Of a DNA stretch of 64,000 nt, positions 44,974-54,192 are shown in pieces. This stretch comes from Eubacteriales bacterium. Its GTDB lineage: Bacteria; Bacillota; Clostridia; Christensenellales; CAG-138. The translations under genes and the position numbers were made by a program. Below the pieces are notes generated by a model. It was not told the origin of the DNA, did no database searches, and saw only the letters and a program-made list of their open reading frames with translations. Each line of letters starts with the position of its first letter. Position 1 is the stretch's first letter. Location: the NCBI GenBank assembly GCA_021373115.1, contig JAJFTI010000011.1, positions 26,409 to 90,408 of the forward strand, written 5' to 3'.

Positions 44974-47900
44974 TTATAGTTCAACAAACCCTTCGAAGTT
45001 TTTCCGCGCGTCGCCGGTCATATACACGCTCTCGTCGGTATACCGCACCAGCAGATCGCCGCCGCGCAGATGGACGTTGACGTCCTCGCCCTTTTGACAG
45101 AAGCCGTTTTCCACCGCCGCAACCACCGCCGCGCAGGCGCCCGTTCCGCAGGCGAGCGTTTCCCCGCTGCCGCGCTCCCAAACGCGCATTTTGAGCGTGT
45201 GCGCGTTGAGCACGGAAACGAACTCGACGTTGACCCTCTCCGGAAAGAGTCTGGCGTTCTCAATATCCGGACCGACCCGCTCCAGATCGACCAGATCCGG
45301 ATTGTCGCAAAAGATCACGCAGTGCGGGTTGCCCATCGACACGCAGGTGATTCCATACATCCTCTCCTCAATGGTCACCGCGCGGGAAACCACGCGTTCC
45401 CCCTCCAGCAGAACCGGCACCTTCTCCGGCGCGAGTTCCGCCCGCCCCATATCCACGGTAACGGATTTAACCTTTCCGCCGCGAATGTAGAGCCGCAGGT
45501 TTTTAATGCCGCTCGCCGTTTCAATCGTGATTTGATCGGAGGTGACATACTCGTTGTCGTAGAGGTATTTCCCGACACAGCGGATGCCGTTTCCGCACAT
45601 TTTGCCCTCGCTGCCGTCGCGGTTGAAGATTCGCATCTTCGCGTTTGCAATCTTCGAAGGCTCAATCAGAATCACGCCGTCCCCGCCGATGCCCTGATGC
45701 CGCCCGGAGAGCTGAACGCTCAGCGACTCCGGCGAGTCCACCGGCTGGCCGAAACAGTCGAAGTAGATATAGTCGTTGCTCGTTCCGTTCATCTTTACGA
45801 ACTGAAGCTTCATCTTCTCCGGGCGCATGTGGTTGATGTCCACAAGCTCCGTGGTCTTCTGCGTAAAGCGACTCTTGAGGCTGTCCGCCAGCGCGTTTGC
45901 GGTGTCAATGGAGGTGATGCAGGGAATGGAGCGCTCAATGGCCTTTCGCCGGATTTTCACGCTGTCCCGCGAGGGCAGCCTTCCCTTCGTGGAGGTCGAA
46001 ATGATGTAGTCCACCTTGCCGCTTTCGAGCAGCGCCATGATGTTGTCCTCGGACTCGTGAATCTTATTCACTTCGTTTACCGCCATGCCCGCCGCACGGA
46101 GCACGTCCGCCGTGCCCCTGGTCGCGTAAAGCGAAAAGCCCATTTCGGCAAAACTGCGCACCGCGTCCGTAATCTCGGCCTTGTCGCTGTCCCGAACGGT
46201 TACAAGCAGGCCGCCGCGCCGCCGCATCCGGTAGCCCGCCGCAACAAGACCCTTGTAGAGCGCCTCCTCGCGCGTTTTGCCGATGCCCAGCACCTCGCCC
46301 GTGGATTTCATCTCCGGGTCAAGCAGGATATCGACGTCCGCGAGTTTCTCAAACGAGAACACCGGCACCTTGACCGCGACATAAGGCGGGGTTTTATAAA
46401 GCCCCGTGCCGCAGCCCATATCCCGCAGGCGCTCGCCGAGCATGGCGCGCGTCGCGAGATCAACCATCGGCACACCCGTCACCTTGCTGATGTACGGCAC
46501 GGTTCGGGACGAGCGGGGATTGACCTCGATGACGTAGATTTCGTTTTCGTAGATGACATATTGAATATTCACAAGCCCCTGCGTGTTCAGCGCGAGCGCG
46601 AGCTGGCGCGTGTGTTCCACAATGCGTTCAATCAGCGGGCCGTTGAGGTTCCAGGCGGGATAGACCGCAATCGAGTCGCCGGAGTGTACGCCCGCGCGTT
46701 CAATGTGCTCCATAATGCCGGGAATCAGGATGTCCTCCCCGTCGCAGATCGCGTCCGTTTCAATCTCCACACCCATAAGGTATTGATCGACCAGCACGGG
46801 CTTGTCGATTGCGTGCCGCAGAATAATCTCCATAAACTCGCGCACGTCGTCATCCCCGAACGCAATGTTCATGTTCTGCCCGCCGAGCACGTAGGAAGGC
46901 CGAATCAGTACGGGATAGCCGAGCTCTTTTGCGGCGGCAACCGCCTCCTCCCCGGTATAGACCGTACGCCCGCGCGGGCGCTTGATCTGGAGCGATTCCA
47001 GCAGCGCGTCGAACCGCGCACGATCCTCCGCCATGTCGATGCTGTCCGCAGGGGTGCCGAGGATGCGAATGCCGTTTGCAACGAGCGCGCGCGTGAGCTT
47101 GATTGCCGTCTGCCCGCCGAACGCGACCACGACGCCATAGGGGCGCTCGGTTTCGATCACGTTCATCACGTCCTCCGGCGTCAGCGGTTCAAAGTAGAGA
47201 CGGTCGGCCGTGTCAAAGTCCGTGGACACCGTCTCCGGATTGTTGTTGACGATGACGACCTCATAGCCCGCACGCTTGAGCGCCCAGACGCAGTGCACGG
47301 AGGCATAGTCAAACTCAATGCCCTGGCCGATGCGGATTGGTCCCGAGCCGAAGACGATCACGCGTTTCTTTCCGGTGCTATGCTGCTGTAAAAATCGCTC
47401 CGCCTCGTTGACGCAGCCGTAGTCCGCGTAGAAGTACGGCGTTTGCGCTTCAAACTCCGCCGCGCAGGTATCCACCATGCGATAGCTCGCAGCCATATGC
47501 TGCCGGATTTTTCCGCCGGAGATGCGCTCCAGCACCGCGTCCGGATAGCCGAGCTGCTTGCCTTCAGCGTATCGCTCGTCGCTGAGGCCTTGTTCCGCGA
47601 GCGTCCGTTCAAACACCGCGAGTACGCGAAGCTTATGGAGGAACCAGCGGTCAATCGTCGTAACGCGCGCAATCTCGTCCGCATCAATACCACGTTTGAG
47701 CGCCTCGAACACGACGAAGAGCCGCTCGTCGTCACAGTTGGTTAAACGCGCGCGCACCTCGTCGTCGGATAGCTTTCCCAGTTTTGGCAGGTTGAGGCTG
47801 TCGAGCGAGAGCTCCGCGCCGCGAACGGCCTTGAGAATCGCCTGCTCGAAGGTGGGGCCAATCGCCATCACCTCGCCGGTAGCCTTCATCTGTGTGCCGA

Positions 47901-49014
47901 GCGTGCGTTTGGCGTAGACAAATTTGTCAAACGGCCATTTCGGCAGCTTGACGACCACATAGTCCAGCGCGGGCTCGAAGCACGCGGAGGTCTTGCCCGT
48001 AACCGCGTTTTGAATCTCATCCAGCGTGTAGCCAACCGCAATCTTCGCCGCAACCTTCGCGATGGGGTAGCCCGTCGCCTTGGAGGCCAGCGCGGAGGAA
48101 CGAGACACACGCGGGTTCACCTCGATCACCGCGTATTCAAAGCTGTTCGGGTTCAGCGCAAACTGGCAGTTGCAGCCGCCCTCGATGTCCAGCTCGTCTA
48201 TGATCTCGCGTGTGGCCGAACGCAGCATCTGATACTCGCGGTCGGCAAGCGTCACCGCCGGGGCAATGACGATGCTGTCGCCCGTATGGACCCCGACAGG
48301 GTCGAAATTCTCCATGCTGCAAATCGTAATGACGTTTCCGTTTGCGTCCCGCATGCCCTCAAACTCGATTTCCTTCCAGCCGGAAACGCAGCGTTCCACG
48401 AGAATCTGCGTAATCGGCGAAAGTCGCAGTCCGTTTTGCGCAATTTCGGCGAGCTCCTCCCGCGTCTGCGCGATGCCGCCGCCGGAGCCGCCAAGCGTAA
48501 ACGCGGGGCGGACGATGACCGGGTAACCGATCTCTTCCGCAAAGTCCAGCGCGTCCAATGCCTTGTTGACCACCTTGGAGGGAATCACCGGCTGGCCAAT
48601 GGCGATCATCGTATCCTTAAAGAGCTGGCGATCCTCCGCCCTGTCGATCGTCTCCGGTTTCGCGCCGAGCAGCGTAACGTTGTGCGCCGCGAGAAAGCCG
48701 GATTTTGCCAGTTGCATGGAGAGCGTCAGCCCCGTCTGCCCGCCGAGCGTGGAGAGCAGACTGTCCGGCCGTTCCTTCTCGATGATGCGCTCTACGGTGG
48801 TCAGCGTCAGCGGCTCAATATAGATGCGATCCGCCATCGCCCGATCGGTCATAATCGTCGCGGGGTTGGAGTTGACCAGGATCACCTCCAGCCCTTCCTG
48901 TTTGAGCGCGCGGCAGGCCTGCGTGCCCGCATAGTCAAATTCCGCCGCCTGACCGATCACAATCGGTCCGGAGCCAATCAACATCACGCGGTGGATGTTC
49001 GGATTCAGTGGCAT
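44974..49014 (-). CDS. carB-dapF: Fusion of carbamoyl-phosphate synthase large subunit and diaminopimelate epimerase
   Basis: 1346 residues in one open frame. Residues 1-1067 are a complete CarB: two ATP-grasp halves (RPAFTLGGSGGGIA about 165, RPSYVLGGQNMNIAF about 710) and the C-terminal MGS-like allosteric domain (STKGRLPSRDS about 1020). Residues 1068-1346 are a complete DapF starting MKLQFVKMNGTSND, with both catalytic Cys (KMCGNGIRC and LACGTGAC). The junction is only about 10 residues long. CarB makes carbamoyl phosphate for arginine and pyrimidines; DapF makes meso-diaminopimelate for lysine and cell wall. An internal restart at 45813 cannot be excluded, but its GGAG is only three bases from the ATG. 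It overlaps carA by 10 bases. Confidence 0.9.
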   Translation of the reverse strand: MPLNPNIHRVMLIGSGPIVIGQAAEFDYAGTQACRALKQEGLEVILVNSNPATIMTDRAMADRIYIEPLTLTTVERIIEKERPDSLLSTLGGQTGLTLSMQLAKSGFLAAHNVTLLGAKPETIDRAEDRQLFKDTMIAIGQPVIPSKVVNKALDALDFAEEIGYPVIVRPAFTLGGSGGGIAQTREELAEIAQNGLRLSPITQILVERCVSGWKEIEFEGMRDANGNVITICSMENFDPVGVHTGDSIVIAPAVTLADREYQMLRSATREIIDELDIEGGCNCQFALNPNSFEYAVIEVNPRVSRSSALASKATGYPIAKVAAKIAVGYTLDEIQNAVTGKTSACFEPALDYVVVKLPKWPFDKFVYAKRTLGTQMKATGEVMAIGPTFEQAILKAVRGAELSLDSLNLPKLGKLSDDEVRARLTNCDDERLFVVFEALKRGIDADEIARVTTIDRWFLHKLRVLAVFERTLAEQGLSDERYAEGKQLGYPDAVLERISGGKIRQHMAASYRMVDTCAAEFEAQTPYFYADYGCVNEAERFLQQHSTGKKRVIVFGSGPIRIGQGIEFDYASVHCVWALKRAGYEVVIVNNNPETVSTDFDTADRLYFEPLTPEDVMNVIETERPYGVVVAFGGQTAIKLTRALVANGIRILGTPADSIDMAEDRARFDALLESLQIKRPRGRTVYTGEEAVAAAKELGYPVLIRPSYVLGGQNMNIAFGDDDVREFMEIILRHAIDKPVLVDQYLMGVEIETDAICDGEDILIPGIMEHIERAGVHSGDSIAVYPAWNLNGPLIERIVEHTRQLALALNTQGLVNIQYVIYENEIYVIEVNPRSSRTVPYISKVTGVPMVDLATRAMLGERLRDMGCGTGLYKTPPYVAVKVPVFSFEKLADVDILLDPEMKSTGEVLGIGKTREEALYKGLVAAGYRMRRRGGLLVTVRDSDKAEITDAVRSFAEMGFSLYATRGTADVLRAAGMAVNEVNKIHESEDNIMALLESGKVDYIISTSTKGRLPSRDSVKIRRKAIERSIPCITSIDTANALADSLKSRFTQKTTELVDINHMRPEKMKLQFVKMNGTSNDYIYFDCFGQPVDSPESLSVQLSGRHQGIGGDGVILIEPSKIANAKMRIFNRDGSEGKMCGNGIRCVGKYLYDNEYVTSDQITIETASGIKNLRLYIRGGKVKSVTVDMGRAELAPEKVPVLLEGERVVSRAVTIEERMYGITCVSMGNPHCVIFCDNPDLVDLERVGPDIENARLFPERVNVEFVSVLNAHTLKMRVWERGSGETLACGTGACAAVVAAVENGFCQKGEDVNVHLRGGDLLVRYTDESVYMTGDARKNFEGFVEL

Positions 49015-50135
49015 TTCGGTTCTCCTTTCCCAAACGGCTGCGCGGATTGTTTCGTCCGGCAGCAGTCGATGCGCTCGATAAAGCGGTCAAAGAGGAACCG
49101 CGTGTCAAGCGGGCCGCCGCAGGCTTCCGGATGGAACTGAACAGAGAACGCGTCGATATCCGTATACTCCATTCCCTCGCAGGTGCCGTCGTTGAGGTTG
49201 ATAAAGCTCGCCCGCGCGTTTGAAGGCAGGGTTTCGTCCAGACAGACGGCGTAGCCGTGGTTCTGGCTCGTAATGTAGACCCGTTTCGTCATCATTTCCT
49301 GCACCGGCTGGTTTGCGCCGCGGTGGCCGTATTTAAGCTTTTTCGTACTGCCACCGCGCGCGAGCGCGAGCAGCTGATGCCCAAGGCAAATGCCAAAGAT
49401 CGGTATGCCGGAATCGCAGAGCTTTTGCAGCTCGCGGATGATGCCCGTGTTCTCCGCCGGATCGCCGGGACCGTTGGAGAGCATAATTCCATCCGGCTGC
49501 TGCGTGAGAATCTCCTGTGCCGTTGCCCGCGCGGGCATGGAAACGACGTTGCAGCCGCGCTTGACGAGTTCGCGCGCAATGTTTCGCTTCGCGCCAAAGT
49601 CCCAGAGAGCAACCGTCCGCTTTACCCCCGCGCTCCATTCGAGCAGGGGAAATTCGCAGCTGACGGAATTTACCGCATGCTCGACGGTATACGAGCGAAG
49701 TATTGCCAGCGACGCCTCGTCCGCCTTCGGCTCGTCCGCAACAATGGCGTTCATCACGCCGTATTCGCGGATGATCTGGACGAGTTCGCGCGTGTCGATG
49801 CCATAAAGACCTACTATTCCGCGTGATAATAAAAAAGTGTCAAGATCCTCTTCACTGCGAAAGTTCGAAGGATCCTGACACCAGGAACGCACGATATACG
49901 CTTTCAGCGCCGGTGTGCCACTTTCAAAATCAGCCGGAATCACACCGTAGTTTCCAATCAGCGGAAACGCCTGAACCACCATCTGGCCGTAATAACTGGG
50001 GTCCGTGAGCGTCTCCAGATATCCGGTCATGGACGTTGTAAACACAATTTCGGCGGTCACCTCGCCGCCCGCACCAAACGCTTTGCCTTGGAACACGCGG
50101 CCGTTTTCCAGAGTTAAATATCTTGCGCCTGCCAT
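49005..50135 (-). CDS. carA: Carbamoyl-phosphate synthase small subunit
   Basis: 376 residues, usual length. An N-terminal CPSase domain (GYLETLTDPSYYGQ about 38) precedes the class I glutaminase domain: SNGPGDPAE (about 217), the nucleophile in FGICLGHQ (about 245), and VQFHPEA near the end (about 348). It supplies ammonia from glutamine to CarB. AGGAGG is directly upstream of ATG 50135. Its stop overlaps the fusion gene, so both subunits are translationally coupled. Confidence 0.95.
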   Translation of the reverse strand: MAGARYLTLENGRVFQGKAFGAGGEVTAEIVFTTSMTGYLETLTDPSYYGQMVVQAFPLIGNYGVIPADFESGTPALKAYIVRSWCQDPSNFRSEEDLDTFLLSRGIVGLYGIDTRELVQIIREYGVMNAIVADEPKADEASLAILRSYTVEHAVNSVSCEFPLLEWSAGVKRTVALWDFGAKRNIARELVKRGCNVVSMPARATAQEILTQQPDGIMLSNGPGDPAENTGIIRELQKLCDSGIPIFGICLGHQLLALARGGSTKKLKYGHRGANQPVQEMMTKRVYITSQNHGYAVCLDETLPSNARASFINLNDGTCEGMEYTDIDAFSVQFHPEACGGPLDTRFLFDRFIERIDCCRTKQSAQPFGKGEPKCH

Positions 50136-50213
50136 GCATTTCCTCCTGTTTGCACCGAGCTGTCAAGGGCTGTCGCGTCTTAATCCTTATGCCCCGTTTC
50201 GCTTTTAACGTGT

Positions 50214-50300
50214 ATGATAGCACAAAAAAAGAGTGATGCAAAGCTAAATTATATTTATGCTATATATATTTATATTTATACTTTTTTATTGTACTTTTTC
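50214..50300 (-). promoter_or_regulatory. carA promoter with A/T-rich upstream tract
   Basis: On the - strand TTGCAT (50236-50241) and TATCAT (50214-50219) are 16 bases apart. Directly upstream, 50242-50300 is nearly pure A/T with tandem TATAAATAT-like units. It could be an UP element or ArgR-type boxes; no PyrR attenuator or uracil leader was recognised. Confidence 0.55.
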
Positions 50301-50342
50301 CTGTTTTTATCGAACTATACGGCTTAAATTTCAGATGGCATC

Positions 50343-50368
50343 ATTAATAATCACTGCATATTATTAAT
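50343..50368. repeat. Perfect 9-bp inverted repeat in the carA upstream gap
   Basis: ATTAATAAT and its exact complement ATTATTAAT are separated by 8 bases. It lies in the 541-base gap between carA and the Rieske gene, of which the remainder (50369-50550) shows no ORF or clear promoter. It is a candidate operator, with an unknown protein. Confidence 0.5.
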
Positions 50369-50564
50369 CCGATCCGTCCGGCGGCCTTTCCGTCGCGTTT
50401 ATCCGTCGGCCGAACACGCAGGGTCGGCGCAGCCAGGCAGCCGTCTTTCGCACGAATCCGTTGCAACTTTTGCGCAATTCCGGAATGGCGACACTGTGCA
50501 TCATCAGCTAAAGTTCATATTTCTTTATTCCATAACCCGCTGAATAAAAAGGAGGAGCCACACC

Positions 50565-50639
50565 ATGAAACGCAGCCAAAGCGGTTTTTCACTTTTTTTA
50601 TTGCTTAACAGTATGAAAGAGACCGTGCGGCTCCCCTAG
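50565..50639 (+). CDS. Candidate 24-residue small ORF with strong, occludable ribosome site
   Basis: The ORF reads MKRSQSGFSLFLLLNS then MKETVRLP and a TAG stop. A strong ribosome site, AAAAAGGAGGAG, ends 8 bases before the ATG. The centre is hydrophobic. The ribosome-site sequence GGAGCCACAC (50554-50563) can pair, with one mismatch, with GTGCGGCTCC (50625-50634) at the ORF end. The same 3' segment can instead form the hairpin GCGGCT/AGCCGC (50627-50643). It is head-to-head with carA and convergent to the Rieske gene. No family was recognised. It may be a leader peptide, a small membrane peptide or chance. Confidence 0.4.
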   Translation: MKRSQSGFSLFLLLNSMKETVRLP

Positions 50640-50676
50640 CCGCATTCCCGCCGCGAAGGAGCGCGTTCGTCCGCGT

Positions 50677-51645
50677 TCATTCTTTTCGCTGGAATTCATC
50701 CCGCAGTTTCCGGTAGAGCAGAATGGGGCCGTCCCCGGTGAGGAGCTTTTCGCCCGAACGGTAGGAGGACGCCTTAGGTCTCTGCGTAATCACAACGCGC
50801 TTATCCTGCCGCTCGATCACGCGGTTCATGTATTTGCCCAGCCAGGCAATTGCCGCGTTGATCCAGCGCGCGTTTGTGATCTTGTTGTAAAAGCGGATGT
50901 AAAGAACCGTGTGTTCGTCATCCACCGGTGCAAAGAAAATAAGCACCTTGACCTTTTCCGAAATTCGGTTAAGCCAGATATTCGGATAGCGGAATTTCAG
51001 ATAGGTGCTCTTGATCACACAATCCTTCGGCGGTTTCGGTTTCTGGCCAACGTCTTTTTCATTGTTCGCGCTCGTAAGCAGAACGCCGTCTTCAAATATC
51101 ACCTTCGGGCCGTTGATCAGGGTTTTATTCCCGCGCCCAATCGTATTGTAATGCACAATCGGAACGTGAATAACGTCCAGCTGGTTTTCGATGCAGCGGG
51201 AGTAGTGCGAATTCCAGAGGTCTTCAATCTCGCTCCAGGAAAACGAACCGTCGATCTCGTTTGAAAAGAACGGCAGCGTCTCCGTCGCCTTCGCTTCGTC
51301 CCCGTACCAAACGTAAACAATTCCGTTTGCCTCGCGAACCGGATAGCGCTTCACGTGATAGCGGCTCAGATCCTCCGTGGAGGACTTCCCGTTTGCCGGA
51401 ATGAACCGGCATGCGCCGCTCGAGTCAAACTCCAGCCCGTGAAACGGGCAGCGAATGCAATTCCCGCGTACTTCGCCCGCGCTCAGCGCCGCGCCGCGAT
51501 GCGAGCACTGGTCGGTTACGCAACCGAGTTCGCCGTTCTTCGTTCGAAAAAACGCCAGATCGAGGTTCAGCCGCTTTACGGCGAGAATTCGACCCTTTTT
51601 TACCTTTTGCGACGGCAGAACGGCGTACCACTGATTCGGAATCAT
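50677..51645 (-). CDS. Rieske [2Fe-2S] non-heme iron oxygenase-like protein
   Basis: 322 residues. The N-terminal Rieske cluster motif is complete: CSHRG (about 47) and CPFHG (about 66). The following catalytic-type domain has a His pair in DVIHVPIVHYN (about 160), suggesting a mononuclear iron site. The family usually oxidises or demethylates aromatic or lipid-like substrates with O2. In an apparently anaerobic genome it may be an oxygen-scavenging or specialised enzyme. It lies 72 bases after a short-chain dehydrogenase gene, on the same strand. The substrate is unknown. Confidence 0.82.
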   Translation of the reverse strand: MIPNQWYAVLPSQKVKKGRILAVKRLNLDLAFFRTKNGELGCVTDQCSHRGAALSAGEVRGNCIRCPFHGLEFDSSGACRFIPANGKSSTEDLSRYHVKRYPVREANGIVYVWYGDEAKATETLPFFSNEIDGSFSWSEIEDLWNSHYSRCIENQLDVIHVPIVHYNTIGRGNKTLINGPKVIFEDGVLLTSANNEKDVGQKPKPPKDCVIKSTYLKFRYPNIWLNRISEKVKVLIFFAPVDDEHTVLYIRFYNKITNARWINAAIAWLGKYMNRVIERQDKRVVITQRPKASSYRSGEKLLTGDGPILLYRKLRDEFQRKE

Positions 51646-51717
51646 TTCGGTATTCCCCTTTCGCTTGATGAAGCGTTTCTAAATGGATCAAGCCGTATTC
51701 TCCACGACCCGTCCGCG

Positions 51718-52506
51718 CTAAACCAGCTTGCGTTTGCGAACTGCCGCGGAAAGAAACCGCCACGCCGCTTTCGAACCCGTGAGCCAGCTGATTTGAACAT
51801 TGTTCTTCTTGTTTTTCAAAATTCTGGGAACAAAAAACGACGCAACCGTCTCCGGTTTGTCCGCCAATATATTAAAGAGTTTTCGGAAACTCTCGTCGCT
51901 TTCGATGGCGGCGGGGGCTCCGTCCGGCGTGGTGGTGATAAAGTCGGTCAGCATCATGCCCGGAGAAAGTCTGCCCGCAATTACGCCCGTGCCCTCCAGC
52001 TCTTTTGCCAGCCCGCGCATGAAATAAGTCAGCGCGTGTTTCGTCGTTCCATATAGAATCGTTTTCGCCTGAATCATGTTGTTTGAGCCCAGACCTTCCA
52101 TGCTGTAAATTGCCCCGTATCCTTGCGCCAGCATGCCTTTTGCCGCAATCTGCGAGCCAAACATCGCACCGAGCATGTTCGTCTCGACGACGGCGCGAAC
52201 GTAGGATTCATCGGTTTCATACGCGAGAACATGCGGCGTATTTTGTCCCGCGTTGTTGATCCAAATATCGACGCATCCAAACCGCTCCACAGCAGTCGCC
52301 CAAAGCTTCTCCAGATCGGACTTTTTCTGCACGTTGCAGGGAACGTAATGATAGAGGCCTTCCCATGGCTTGAGTTCGTCCACGGCGGATTTCCGCAGGG
52401 TTTCACCCCGGCCGGACAGAATCACCGAACAGCCGGATGCTAGAAATTCCTTCGCCATCGCGTAACCTACGCCGCGTGTGCTGCCCGTAATCACAATGTT
52501 TTTCAT
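51718..52506 (-). CDS. Short-chain dehydrogenase/reductase
   Basis: 262 residues. Classical SDR: TGSTRGVG cofactor motif at residues 7-14, NNAG (about 90), Ser near 145 and YGTTK (about 158). It would oxidise or reduce an alcohol/ketone with NAD(P). The C terminus is longer and basic. ATG 52506 is preferred to TTG 52527 because it begins the family's KNIVITG start. With the Rieske gene it forms a two-gene redox operon. Confidence 0.85.
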   Translation of the reverse strand: MKNIVITGSTRGVGYAMAKEFLASGCSVILSGRGETLRKSAVDELKPWEGLYHYVPCNVQKKSDLEKLWATAVERFGCVDIWINNAGQNTPHVLAYETDESYVRAVVETNMLGAMFGSQIAAKGMLAQGYGAIYSMEGLGSNNMIQAKTILYGTTKHALTYFMRGLAKELEGTGVIAGRLSPGMMLTDFITTTPDGAPAAIESDESFRKLFNILADKPETVASFFVPRILKNKKNNVQISWLTGSKAAWRFLSAAVRKRKLV

Positions 52507-52577
52507 AAAGCGCAACCTGCTTTCCAATGAATCGGAAAATACTGTCTGTAAACAGAGAAGGATTAAGTCCCGCCTCT

Positions 52578-52607
52578 ATTGTATGCCGTAAGAAAAGACA
52601 GCGTCAA
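52578..52607 (-). promoter_or_regulatory. Promoter of the SDR-Rieske operon
   Basis: On the - strand TTGACG (52602-52607) and TACAAT (52578-52583) are 18 bases apart. The remaining gap to 52819 holds an A/T-rich TATAAT (52764-52769) that may be the -10 of the + strand gene at 52820, with no clear -35. Confidence 0.6.
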
Positions 52608-52819
52608 TGCAAATCTGGATTCTCCGGCGCGGTGGAAACGCGCTGCGCCGTTTACCGCTCGAATCCTCCCCGCATGGGATCTTTGTATGACGGAAACGCC
52701 GTTTGCAGGGCGTTTATAACGGGGAATTGTATTTCCGCCCCGCGTTTGATATACTGCGCTCAATATAATAAATTCGATCGATTGAATCGCAGCGTGCTTC
52801 AATATGGGGGTAAGATGAT

Positions 52820-53944
52820 ATGAACGTCGTCGCGGTATGCGGCAAGCAGCAAATGCGCCAGTTCGTGCGCGTGCCCGAGCGGATCCACGGAACAAGCCCC
52901 TGCTATGTTCCGCCCATCTGGATGGATGAGAACCATGCTTATACCGGTAAAACGAATCCGATTCTGAAGAATTCGGACTTCGAATTGTTTCTGGCGCTGG
53001 ACGATGCGGGAAATCCTGTCGGACGCACCATCGCATATATCGATCACACATTCAACCGCTACAATAACACGCAAATCGGTTTCTTCGGCGCGTTTGAGTG
53101 CATAAACGATCCCGCCGCCGCGCGTCAGCTGATGGAAGCATCCGAACGCTGGCTGCGCGAACATGGTATGGAGTTTGTTCGCGGTCCAATCCATCCGGTT
53201 GCGGAAAACTGGGGTTTCGTCTTCGAGGGGTACGATACGCCGCCCGTCTACATGTCCCCGTGGAATCCGGAGTATTACCATTCGTTTTTCACCGGCCATG
53301 GATATGAAAAGGTGAAGGATTTGCTTGTTTACGAAGCGGATATCGGAAACGGATATACGCTGCCGCCGCGCTTTGACGGCTTTTTCAAGCGGTTTCTCGC
53401 CCGCTACCCCGGCATTTCAATCCGCAGGCTGAACATGCGAAATCTCCGGGACGACGCGCGCGCCATCTGGGAGATTTCCAACCTGGCACTGGCGGACAAC
53501 TGGGGCTATGTGCCGCTGGAGCTGCCCGTCATGGAGGATATGCTCCGGAAACTGAAGCTGATCGTCGATCCGGACGCGGTGTGGATCGTCGAGTACGAGG
53601 GCAAACCTGTCGGGTTTTGCCTGGGTTTTCCGGATATCAACATTCTTCTCAAACGGATCGACGGAAAACTGCTCCCCTTCGGTTGGGCGCGTTTGATTTT
53701 CGGCGCAAAAAAACTGCGTGATTACCGTCTCTTCGGTCTCGCGGTGAATCCGGAATGGCATAAGCGCGCGCTCGACGCGCTGATGTACATCCATCTGTAT
53801 GAGAATTTAAAAGTCAAGGGAATCCGCATGGAAGCAAACTATATCCTGGAGGATAACCTGCACATTAAAAACGCGCTGGAACGGCTTGGTATGCGGCATA
53901 ATAAAACCTACCGCATCTATGAAAAACCGCTGCGCGGAGATTGA
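52820..53944 (+). CDS. GNAT-like protein of the YghO type
   Basis: 374 residues, soluble. An N-terminal segment (MRQFVRVPERIH, PCYVPPIW) and the body resemble the YghO-like group of putative acetyltransferases with a GNAT fold; key stretches are VRGPIHPVAENWGFVFEGY (about 124), LPVMEDMLRKLK (about 235) and the C-terminal MEANYILEDN. The acetyl acceptor is unknown. GGGGG-type ribosome sequence precedes ATG 52820. Monocistronic: a terminator follows. Confidence 0.7.
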   Translation: MNVVAVCGKQQMRQFVRVPERIHGTSPCYVPPIWMDENHAYTGKTNPILKNSDFELFLALDDAGNPVGRTIAYIDHTFNRYNNTQIGFFGAFECINDPAAARQLMEASERWLREHGMEFVRGPIHPVAENWGFVFEGYDTPPVYMSPWNPEYYHSFFTGHGYEKVKDLLVYEADIGNGYTLPPRFDGFFKRFLARYPGISIRRLNMRNLRDDARAIWEISNLALADNWGYVPLELPVMEDMLRKLKLIVDPDAVWIVEYEGKPVGFCLGFPDINILLKRIDGKLLPFGWARLIFGAKKLRDYRLFGLAVNPEWHKRALDALMYIHLYENLKVKGIRMEANYILEDNLHIKNALERLGMRHNKTYRIYEKPLRGD

Positions 53945-53961
53945 ACCGGCACAGCCGGAAC

Positions 53962-54007
53962 GGATGGGTTAAGAGCTGCGGCCCTTAACCCGTCCCAGAG
54001 CTTTTTT
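53962..54007 (+). terminator. Terminator of the GNAT-like gene
   Basis: GGATGGGTTAAG (53962-53973) pairs with CTTAACCCGTCC (53984-53995) with one wobble, followed by CAGAGC and six T. Confidence 0.8.
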
Positions 54008-54016
54008 GACACGTTG

Positions 54017-54041
54017 ACCGCCTGATTCCAGACGGTTTTTT
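54017..54041 (+). terminator. Second terminator-like hairpin
   Basis: ACCGCCT/AGACGGT (one mismatch, 6-base loop) followed by a T-run. It backs up the preceding terminator; the gap up to 54192 shows nothing else definite. Confidence 0.55.
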
Positions 54042-54192
54042 ATGTTTTATTTGACAGCTTTCTTCTTTGGTGGAACAATATTATCAGGTTTTATCCGCAC
54101 TTTCGTTTTTGAATCCGTTTCTTTTTGAGCAATCAAGAACCGACAAGGCAATACGGTCTGCATTCCATTCGAATTGAAGGGGGGCTTATTCT

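Noticed and set aside
45070..47391. A 773-codon open frame on the + strand
   Set aside because: Antisense shadow of the carB-dapF gene in a GC-rich sequence; low-complexity Arg/His/Asp protein and no ribosome site.
50136..50300. PyrR-type attenuator before carA
   Set aside because: No anti-terminator/terminator pair or PyrR-binding loop could be drawn between the promoter and the start codon.
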